Position numbers and translations under genes: made by a program. DNA of 64,000 nt from Archangium lansingense (lineage in GTDB: Bacteria; Myxococcota; Myxococcia; Myxococcales; Myxococcaceae). Below, one piece after another: positions 55,974 through 64,000 of the stretch. Each line of letters opens with the position of its first letter. Positions within the stretch are counted from its first letter, which is position 1. The notes under the pieces are model-generated. The model had not been told where the DNA came from. It did no database searches and was given only the letters and a program-made list of their open reading frames with translations. Where the stretch lies: the NCBI RefSeq assembly GCF_026626635.1, contig NZ_JAPNKA010000001.1:1860001-1924000 (forward strand), given 5' to 3'.

Positions 55974-56969
55974 ATGGAGCGCGTGGCACTGAGGGACAGG
56001 CTGGAGGACATGCTCAGCTTCACGGCGGTGGCGCGGACGCTGTGCTTCGCGGACGCGGCGCGCGAACTGGACATCAGCGCCTCCGCCCTGAGCCGGCGCA
56101 TCGCCCGGCTGGAAGACGCGCTGGGCACCGCGCTCCTGAGGCGCACCACGCGCCACGTGTCGCTGACGGAAGCCGGGACGCTGTACCTGGAGCGGTGCAC
56201 CGACGTGCTCACCCGCGTGGAGGAGGCGGAGGCGCTCGTCTCGGGCCTGGCGGGGGAGCCCCGGGGGCGGCTGCGGGTGGCCGTGCCCAACCTGTTCGGC
56301 CAGCTCCAGGTGGCGCCGCTTCTGCCGGACTTCTTGCGCCGCTACCCGCGCATCGGACTGGAGCTCTCGTTCATGGACCGCTACGTGGACCTCGTTCAGG
56401 AGGGGTTCGACATGGCCATCCGCATCGGTGCGCTCACGGACTCCAGCCTCGTGGTGCGCCGGCTCGCGACGAACCACCGCCTCCTCGTCGCGGCCCCCTC
56501 CTACCTCCGGGGCCGGCGGGCGCTGGCGAAGCCGGAGGACCTCGCGCACCACGCCTGCCTCTATTTCAGCCCGCTGTCGGGCGGTCGGGCGTGGGACCTC
56601 CAGCGAGGGGAGGAGCAGGTGACTGCGCGAGGCCGCCCGGTGCTCGTCGCGGACAACGCCGAGGCGTTGCGGCAGGCGGCGGTGGCGGGCTGTGGCGTCA
56701 CCGTGCTGGCCACGTTCCTCATCGCGGAGGATCTACGCGCCGGGCGGCTCGTGCGGGTGCTGCAGGGGTGGTCCGTGCCCGACACCGGCATCTTCGCGGT
56801 GCATCCGCCGGGGCGGCTGGTTCCCTCGAAGGTGAGGGCCTTCGTCTCCTTCCTGGTGGAGCGGTACGCGGGCACGCCTCCGTGGGAGCGGGTGGGGGAG
56901 GCGGTGGAGCTCAGGCCTCGCCTTCGTCGACGATTGCCTGCGTCTGAGCCTCCAGCCAGCGGCGGGTAG
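55974..56969 (+). CDS. LysR-family transcriptional regulator
   Basis: 331 residues: an N-terminal winged helix-turn-helix ([32 protein letters not shown], about 16-47, given here only by position in the call) and a periplasmic-binding-like effector domain from about 95, with [17 protein letters not shown] and [14 protein letters not shown]. LysR regulators respond to small aromatic or other metabolites and usually control a divergent gene, here the SMP-30-like gene. A GGAGGCGCAGGGC site precedes the ATG. Its 3' end overlaps the convergent TetR gene by 59 bp. Confidence 0.92.
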   Translation: MERVALRDRLEDMLSFTAVARTLCFADAARELDISASALSRRIARLEDALGTALLRRTTRHVSLTEAGTLYLERCTDVLTRVEEAEALVSGLAGEPRGRLRVAVPNLFGQLQVAPLLPDFLRRYPRIGLELSFMDRYVDLVQEGFDMAIRIGALTDSSLVVRRLATNHRLLVAAPSYLRGRRALAKPEDLAHHACLYFSPLSGGRAWDLQRGEEQVTARGRPVLVADNAEALRQAAVAGCGVTVLATFLIAEDLRAGRLVRVLQGWSVPDTGIFAVHPPGRLVPSKVRAFVSFLVERYAGTPPWERVGEAVELRPRLRRRLPASEPPASGG

Positions 56970-57495
56970 AAGCGAGGCGTGCCCCGGTGAGCGCCGGGAG
57001 GGGCAGCAGCTTCCAACTGGTAAGGAAGCCGTTCCAGAGGATGCTGAGCTTCGCCGCACGGCCCTCGCCGTCCGGGGGACCCAGCCACCGGGCCAACGGG
57101 GTGAGCACCTTCTTCTGGAGGAACTCGACGCTCGCCGCGTGCGCCTCGGGGTCGGCCGCCGAGAGGAGCATCATCGCCAGCGGGCCCGGTGCGTCCGGTG
57201 AGTCGAAGAAGGCCGCCACCATGGCCACGCCGAAGCGGTGCCGCTCCAGCTGGAACATCGGGGTGATGTCGAGCACCTCCAACGTCGCCCGGAACAGGCC
57301 CAGCTTCGAACCGAAGTAGCGGCCGACGAGCGCGGAGTTCACCCCGGCGAGCTCCGCCACCTCGCGCACGCCGGTGTGAGCGTAGCCCCGCGTGGAGAAC
57401 AGGGTTCGTGCGGCGGTGAGGATCGCAGCACGCGTGCGCTCGGCATCGCGCTGGCGCGTCAATCTCTTGGGCTCGGTTGGGCCGGACATGTACAC
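56911..57495 (-). CDS. TetR-family transcriptional regulator
   Basis: 194 residues. The N-terminal helix-turn-helix (about 17-65, with [20 protein letters not shown] and [15 protein letters not shown]) binds DNA; the C-terminal half (about 80-194) is a TetR-type ligand domain. Starts are GTG at 57495 or ATG at 57489; neither has a good ribosome site. The start region lies within one of two palindromic sites (57487-57508 and 57534-57555), a common arrangement for self-repressing TetR regulators. It is divergent from the BVMO operon and is its likely repressor. Its 3' end overlaps lysR by 59 bp. Confidence 0.92.
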   Translation of the reverse strand: MYMSGPTEPKRLTRQRDAERTRAAILTAARTLFSTRGYAHTGVREVAELAGVNSALVGRYFGSKLGLFRATLEVLDITPMFQLERHRFGVAMVAAFFDSPDAPGPLAMMLLSAADPEAHAASVEFLQKKVLTPLARWLGPPDGEGRAAKLSILWNGFLTSWKLLPLPALTGARLASTRRWLEAQTQAIVDEGEA

Positions 57496-57555
57496 GGCCG
57501 TTTACTTACGACAGGAATTGAGTTATGTCCAGACATGTACACAGCCGTGTACATG
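57487..57555. promoter_or_regulatory. Two TetR-operator-like palindromes in the divergent tetR-BVMO region
   Basis: A perfect 22-bp site, CATGTACAC-AGCC-GTGTACATG, lies at 57534-57555. A degenerate second copy, CATGTACAC-GGCC-GTTTACTTA, lies at 57487-57508, over the TetR start. The two are 47 bp apart, about 4.5 helical turns. They are the best candidates for binding by the adjacent TetR protein and would block both divergent promoters. Confidence 0.75.
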
Positions 57556-57589
57556 CGCTGCGGCTGTCAGGTCGAAAGGACGTGTACGG

Positions 57590-59400
<1,811 letters not shown>

Positions 59401-59401
<1 letters not shown>

Positions 59402-61080
59402 TGCCGCGTTTCCTCTCCAAGACCCTGGCGGCCGGGCTGCTGCTGGTGAGCGGCCAGGCGCTCTCCGCCCCTCCTTCCGCTTATCGGCAGGAGGTGGTGG
59501 TGGCCGCCTCTCCCTTCCAGGGCGTCCATGGGCTGGCGCTCGATGGCAAGGGGCACCTGCTGGCCAGCAATCTGCTCGGCCAGTCTGTCCACTCCATCGA
59601 CTTGAGCACCGGCGCGGTGAGCACCCTGGTGGGGCCGCCGATGGGCGGCGCGGATGACGTGGCCCTGGGCCCGGATGGCTCCATCTACTGGACGGGTTTC
59701 TTCTCCGGGCAGTTGATGCGGCGCACCCCGGATGGAAAGACGCGCGTCATCGCCAAGGATTTGCCGGGCCTCAACTCGCTGGCCTTCCGCCGCGATGGCA
59801 GGCTCTACGTCACCCAGCTCGGCCGGGGCGATGACGTGCTGTGGGAGGTGGATCCGAACGGGAAGAAGCCTCGGCGGCAGATCCTCTCCGGGCACGGCTT
59901 CCTCAACGGCTTCGAGTTCGGCCCGGACGACAAGTTGTACGGCCCGCTCCTGCTCAAGAGGCAGATTGCCCGTATCAACGTGGATACGGGGGCCATCGAG
60001 ACCGTGGCGGAAGGCTTCGGGATGCCGGTCGCCACCAACTTCGATTCGAGCCGCGAGAATCTTTACGTGGTGGACTCGGTGTTGGGCCAACTGGTCCGCG
60101 TCCGGGTGGCCACGGGAGAGAAGACGGTCGTCGCGCAGCTGCCCACCGGGCTCGACAACCTGACGGTCGGCCCCGACGACCAGGTGTACGTGTCCAACAT
60201 GGTGGACAACGACATCCGCGTGGTGAATCCCGCGGATGGCTCCATCCGGCCGCTCGTCGAGGCGCGCTTGAGCGTGCCCTCTGGCATCGCCGTCGCGCCG
60301 GATGATGCGGACGAGAACGTGTACGTGGCGGATGTGTATGCCTTTCGCCGGGTGGGAGGGCGTGATGGGAAGATTGCCCAGACGACCCGTGTCCTCTCCT
60401 CCCGGGTGGCCTTCCCGATGCACGTGAGCGTGGGCGCGAAGCACGTGGTGCTGAGCACCAGCTATCTGGGAGACCTGAGCGGTGTGCAGGTCCTGGATCG
60501 GGCCTCCGGAGAGGTGTTGCGGACGATTCCCAACAAGAATGGCCTCCAGGGCGCCATCGAGCTCCCTGATGGCACGCTGCTCCTCGCCGAGGGCACCACG
60601 GGCAGGCTCGTTCGGGTGGATGCCTCCGAGTCCGCGGGGACCACGGTGCTGACCGAGGGCCTCGAGGGACCGGTGGGGCTCGTGGCTGACACGGAGGCGA
60701 AGGAGCCGGGGGTGTACGTCACCGAGGTGCGCTCGGGGCGGGTGACCCGGGTGCGCCTCTCGGATGGGGCTCGGAGCACGGTGGCCAAGGGCCTGAAGGC
60801 ACCGGAGGGCATTGCCCGGCATCCCGATGGTGGATTGATTGTCGCCGAGGTGGGCGGCAAGCGGTTGGTGCGCATCGATCCGGCCACGGGACGCTCCACT
60901 GTCATCGCGAGCGGCTTGCGCATCGGGCTGCCCGAGAGCAAGGGCTTTCCGCCAGGGTACATCCCCACGGGGGTCGCCGTGGGCGGCTCGGGGACCATCT
61001 ATCTGTCGTCCGACGTGGAGAGCGCCCTCTACCGGTTCGTTCCCGCGTCAGCCCCCGTCACGGAGAAGGCACAGCCATGA
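59401..61080 (+). CDS. Secreted NHL/SMP-30-like propeller protein
   Basis: 559 residues with a signal peptide (about 1-23, ending in ALSA). The mature part consists of two propeller-like halves with recurring PDG/DGxL blocks such as [30 protein letters not shown] and [17 protein letters not shown] lactonase role would fit a Baeyer-Villiger monooxygenase that produces lactones, but the catalytic metal ligands were not confirmed. The ATG shares its A with the BVMO stop (TGATG), and the stop overlaps the SDR start in ATGA, so all are co-transcribed. It is distinct from the protein at 54775-55812. Confidence 0.8.
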
Positions 61081-61886
61081 AGGTCCAGAACAAGATCGTC
61101 GTCGTGACCGGCGGCGGAAGTGGTCTGGGCAGGGAGCTCGTCCTCGCTCTGCTGTCGAGGGGGGCGAGCGTCGCCGCTGTGGACATCAACGCGCCTGCCC
61201 TCGAGGAGACCGTCAAGCTGGCGGGGATGAACAGCGCCAACCTGGCCACCTACACCGTGAACATCGCGGACCGGGCCCAGGTGGATGCGCTCCCCCAGCA
61301 GGTCATCTCCCGCTTCGGGGCTGTCGACGGCATCATCAACAACGCGGGCGTGATTCAACCCTTCGTCAAGTTGAAGGACCTCGACTACGCGGCAATCGAC
61401 CGGGTGATGAACGTCAACCTGTTCGGAACGCTCTACATGATCAAGGCGTTCCTGCCGCACCTGCTCGCGCGCCCGGAAGCGCACATCACGAACATCTCCA
61501 GCATGGGCGGCTTCCTGCCCGTGCCGGGACAGACCATCTACGGAGCCTCCAAGGCGGCCGTGAAGCTGATGACGGAAGGTCTGAGCTCGGAGCTGCAGGG
61601 GACGAACGTGCGGGTCACGGTGGTCTTCCCGGGCGCGATGGGCACGAACATCGCGGAGAACTCGGGGGTGATGAATACCCTGCAGATGAAGGCCGGGGAG
61701 GCGCCGCCGGTGAAGATGCTGACCCCTGACAAGGCCGCGCGGATCGTCCTCGACGGCATCGAGAACAACCGCTACCGCGTCCTGGTGGGCTCCGACGCCA
61801 GGCTCATGGACGCTGTCTACAGACTGCACCCCGAGCGCGCGGCACGGTTCATCCTCAATCAGATGAGAGCCCTGTTGCCGCAATAG
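61077..61886 (+). CDS. Short-chain dehydrogenase/reductase
   Basis: 269 residues. The cofactor loop [10 protein letters not shown] is at 11-20, NNAG at 88-91, and the catalytic residues S141/S142, Y155 and K159 are in place (YGASK). Unlike the SDR at 27210, its catalytic set is intact. It is the third gene of the BVMO operon, overlapping the propeller gene by 4 bp. It probably oxidises an alcohol to the ketone used by the monooxygenase, or reduces a later intermediate; this is inference from context. Confidence 0.93.
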   Translation: MKVQNKIVVVTGGGSGLGRELVLALLSRGASVAAVDINAPALEETVKLAGMNSANLATYTVNIADRAQVDALPQQVISRFGAVDGIINNAGVIQPFVKLKDLDYAAIDRVMNVNLFGTLYMIKAFLPHLLARPEAHITNISSMGGFLPVPGQTIYGASKAAVKLMTEGLSSELQGTNVRVTVVFPGAMGTNIAENSGVMNTLQMKAGEAPPVKMLTPDKAARIVLDGIENNRYRVLVGSDARLMDAVYRLHPERAARFILNQMRALLPQ

Positions 61887-61901
61887 GAAGGAGCGCTTCC
61901 C

Positions 61902-62594
61902 ATGGTCGACCCCAACACCCTGTCCCTGCCCGACGACCCCTCCCTGTTCACCCGCCTGCGCGTGGCGAGCCAGTGCCTGGAGGTGCTCAAGGACGACCCG
62001 ACGAATCCCAACTGCGGCCAGCTGATCAACATCTGCCTGGACCTCAACGTCTACGCCTCGATCGTCCAGCAGTTCCAGCACAGCGAGGGGGGACGACGCC
62101 TGCTGTCCGAGCGCCCGTCCCTTCAGGGCAAGGTGCTGGACCTGGCCGTGCTGGAGAGCCTGCCCGAGGGAACGCTCGGCTATGAGTTCGCGCGTTACTA
62201 CCGCGACAACAAAATCTCGCCCTTCGAGACGACGCTCGAGCTCAAGAGCGACATCGACTACATCGGCAAGCGCTACCGCGAGACGCATGACCTGTTGCAC
62301 GTGCTGACGGGCTACGCCACGGACCAGGTGGGCGAGATGGAGCTGCAGGCGTACGCCCTGGGCAACCTGGGAATTCGGACCGCGGCGTTCATCCTGCTGA
62401 TGAGCTCGTTTCAGCTCTTCAATGTTGTGCGGTCTGGCATCGGGGGGTCCGAGTACCTGCGGCGGCTGTGGGCCGCGTACCGCCGTGGCCGCGCGTCCCC
62501 TCAGTTTCTCGACGTTTGGTTCGAGCACCATTGGGAGACCCCCGTGGCCACGCTGCGCGAGCGGCTGTGCGCCCCCGCGCAGCAGACGAACTGA
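61902..62594 (+). CDS. COQ4-like protein
   Basis: 230 residues of the COQ4 family, known in eukaryotic ubiquinone biosynthesis and recently linked to oxidative decarboxylation of a quinone ring. The metal motif HDxxH-x11-E is intact: H129, D130, H133 and E145 in RETHDLLHVLTGYATDQVGE (about 127-145). An AGGAAGGAGC site precedes the ATG, 15 bp after the SDR stop, so it closes the BVMO operon. Bacterial COQ4-like proteins in such operons have no assigned role; a ring-modifying or decarboxylating step on the same substrate is plausible. Not expected to be part of the ubiquinone pathway here (no other ubi genes are nearby). Confidence 0.85.
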   Translation: MVDPNTLSLPDDPSLFTRLRVASQCLEVLKDDPTNPNCGQLINICLDLNVYASIVQQFQHSEGGRRLLSERPSLQGKVLDLAVLESLPEGTLGYEFARYYRDNKISPFETTLELKSDIDYIGKRYRETHDLLHVLTGYATDQVGEMELQAYALGNLGIRTAAFILLMSSFQLFNVVRSGIGGSEYLRRLWAAYRRGRASPQFLDVWFEHHWETPVATLRERLCAPAQQTN

Positions 62595-62669
62595 CGAAGG
62601 GCGGAGGCTTCGCGGGGACAGGGAAGGGGTCGGAACCTCTTTGTTACACAATATTTAAGCAGCTTATTC

Positions 62670-62698
62670 TTGACATTAGTTTTAATCATTATTTATCG
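62670..62698 (+). promoter_or_regulatory. Sigma70-like promoter in an AT-rich island
   Basis: TTGACA at 62670-62675 is a perfect -35 box; a 16-18 bp spacer leads to TTTATC/TATCGT at about 62692-62699, a weak -10. The stretch 62636-62700 is markedly AT-rich compared with its surroundings. It faces the hydrolase start at 62731, 32 bp away. Confidence 0.55.
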
Positions 62699-62730
62699 TT
62701 CCCGGACACCCCCTCTGCAGGAGGAGCGCT

Positions 62731-64000
62731 TTGTCCTGGCTACGAGCAATCGCTGTATCCGCAGTGTTGTCGTTGTGCGTCATTGCTGGTCCTGCGTCCG
62801 CTTCCTCGTCCTTCCGTCTCATCGACATCACCACGCGTGATGGAGTGACCCTGAAGGGCAACGTCTTCACGCCAGATACGCCGGGGCGATATCCGGCAAT
62901 CATTTTCATCACCAGCTGGGCGCTGCCCAGCTTGGAGTACCTCGCGCAGGCGCAGCAGTTCGCCGATGCCGGGTACGTCGTGGTCTCGTACACCCCGCGA
63001 GGCTTCTGGACCTCGGGGGGAGCCATCGACACGGCTGGCCCCAAGGACATCGGCGATGTGACCGAGGTCATCAACTGGGCGCTGGCCAATACTCCCGCAG
63101 ATCCGGCTCGCATCGGTGCGGCGGGGGTTTCCTATGGCGCGGGCATCTCGTTGATCGGCGCGGCGTTTGACTCGCGCATTCGCGCCGTGGCCGCGTTGAG
63201 CTGCTGGACGGATCTGACGAACTCGCTGTTCGCGAACCAGACGCGCCATCTACAGAGCGCCGGGCTGCTGTGGCTCTCGGCGGAGCTGACCGGGAAGCCC
63301 TCTGCGGAGCTGCGGCAGGCCCTCTCGGACTTCTTCGCCAACCAGAACCTGGATGGCGTCATCTCCTACGCTCAGGCCCGCAGTGCCGCAACGTACCTGG
63401 ATCGCGTCAACGCGAGCCGTCCCGCCATCCTCATGGCCAATGCCTACGGCGATACCTTCTTCGAGCCGAATCAGCTTGCTGACTTCTTTACCCGGCTGTC
63501 GGGGCCGAAGCGGCTCGAGCTCCGTCCGGGTGACCACGCCATCCCCGAGCTGACCGGCATCTTGGGCATTCCCAACGACGCTTGGACGAGCACGCGCCGC
63601 TGGTTCGACCAGTACCTGCGCGGCGTGAACACGGGCATTGCCGCGGAGAATCCGGTTCAGCTTCAGATCCGGGGCCAGGGCTCCTACGAGTCATTCCCGT
63701 CGTGGGGCGCCGTCTCGACGAGCACCGCGCGCTACAACCTGAGCGATGTGCACTGGTGGAACAACGAGGGCGACCTCAAGACGGGCTCGGAGACGGGCTG
63801 GAGCGCGACGATCTTCGCGGGCGCTGACACTGTCGCCAACGGAGGCGTGGTGCTGCTGACGAACGGCGTGGAGGCCATCACGGGTGAGCCGCCCACGGCA
63901 TGGATTCCGGTGGTGGACCGGTCGAACGCGGCCGTCTGGCAGTCGGACTGGCTGACGAGCTCGCGACGCGTGCGCGGGTCCCCGCACCTGCGCCTGACCG
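62731..64000 (+). CDS. Secreted CocE/NonD-type alpha/beta hydrolase, 3' end off window
   Basis: Open frame of 423 codons that runs off the right edge, starting with TTG at 62731 after a strong AGGAGGA site 6 bp upstream. The first about 25 residues form a signal peptide (cleaved near ASA). The catalytic Ser is in GVSYGAG, the acid probably in AYGDTFFEP, and the His in PGDHAIPE, matching the CocE/NonD (X-Pro dipeptidyl-peptidase S15-like) esterase/peptidase group. A jelly-roll C-terminal domain of that family may begin before the window end. The nearest upstream gene is the COQ4-like one, 136 bp away, with its own promoter here. Confidence 0.8.
   Translation, partial: MSWLRAIAVSAVLSLCVIAGPASASSSFRLIDITTRDGVTLKGNVFTPDTPGRYPAIIFITSWALPSLEYLAQAQQFADAGYVVVSYTPRGFWTSGGAIDTAGPKDIGDVTEVINWALANTPADPARIGAAGVSYGAGISLIGAAFDSRIRAVAALSCWTDLTNSLFANQTRHLQSAGLLWLSAELTGKPSAELRQALSDFFANQNLDGVISYAQARSAATYLDRVNASRPAILMANAYGDTFFEPNQLADFFTRLSGPKRLELRPGDHAIPELTGILGIPNDAWTSTRRWFDQYLRGVNTGIAAENPVQLQIRGQGSYESFPSWGAVSTSTARYNLSDVHWWNNEGDLKTGSETGWSATIFAGADTVANGGVVLLTNGVEAITGEPPTAWIPVVDRSNAAVWQSDWLTSSRRVRGSPHLRLT

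Overview
The window looks like chromosomal DNA of a myxobacterium, most likely a Cystobacterineae member (Archangium, Cystobacter or Myxococcus relatives). The evidence is very high GC with G/C-ending codons, many secreted lipoproteins, and several families largely confined to myxobacteria: a SitA6/SitI6 outer-membrane-exchange toxin and immunity pair, a DUF2381 protein beside a Ser/Thr kinase, a TIGR02266-type PilZ protein, a CglD-like gliding lipoprotein, and a class III cyclase-ATPase-TPR protein. The species call is inference; no rRNA or tRNA is present.

Layout. 1-1673: the right end of an ISAzo13-family insertion sequence has cut off the 3' part of a helicase-like gene. 1762-5430: minus-strand oxidative pentose phosphate operon zwf-pgl-gnd. 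5694-8788: plus-strand orphan hypA, a membrane Ser/Thr kinase with an unusual tail, and a DUF2381 protein. 8826-16640: five minus-strand genes (7TMR-DISM histidine kinase, an acyl-CoA dehydrogenase-GNAT fusion, a TPR protein, a repetitive Ala/Gly-rich protein, a flavin oxidase). 16801-18268: sitA6-sitI6. 18279-26825: neutral ceramidase divergent from a DcaP-like porin, a coiled-coil protein, two alpha/beta hydrolases and a purple-acid-phosphatase-like lipoprotein. 27210-29541: atypical SDR, PlsC acyltransferase and PhzF-like protein, followed by five palindromic repeat units (29546-29740). 29939-35851: sbcD-sbcC and a PilZ protein. 36060-50655: CglD-like adhesin, methyltransferase, YceI, DUF2914, cyclase-ATPase-TPR, M14 peptidase, MBL hydrolase and a Cys-rich lipoprotein. 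50722-54718: ybbA-ybbP divergent from tesA. 54775-62594: SMP-30-like protein and LysR regulator, then a TetR regulator divergent from a four-gene operon (BVMO, secreted propeller protein, SDR, COQ4-like). 62731-64000: a secreted CocE/NonD-type hydrolase with a TTG start that runs off the window.

How it fits together. Housekeeping blocks (pentose phosphate, SbcCD, YbbAP/TesA) alternate with accessory modules. The four most worth following are the SitA6/SitI6 kin-discrimination pair, the TetR-controlled BVMO-propeller-SDR-COQ4 operon with two similar palindromic sites at its head, the alternating hairpin array whose two unit types differ by compensatory stem changes, and a set of enzymes with altered active sites or fusions (an ACAD-GNAT protein without the usual catalytic Glu, and an SDR without the catalytic Tyr). 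Several convergent gene pairs are separated by strong hairpins that could serve as bidirectional terminators.
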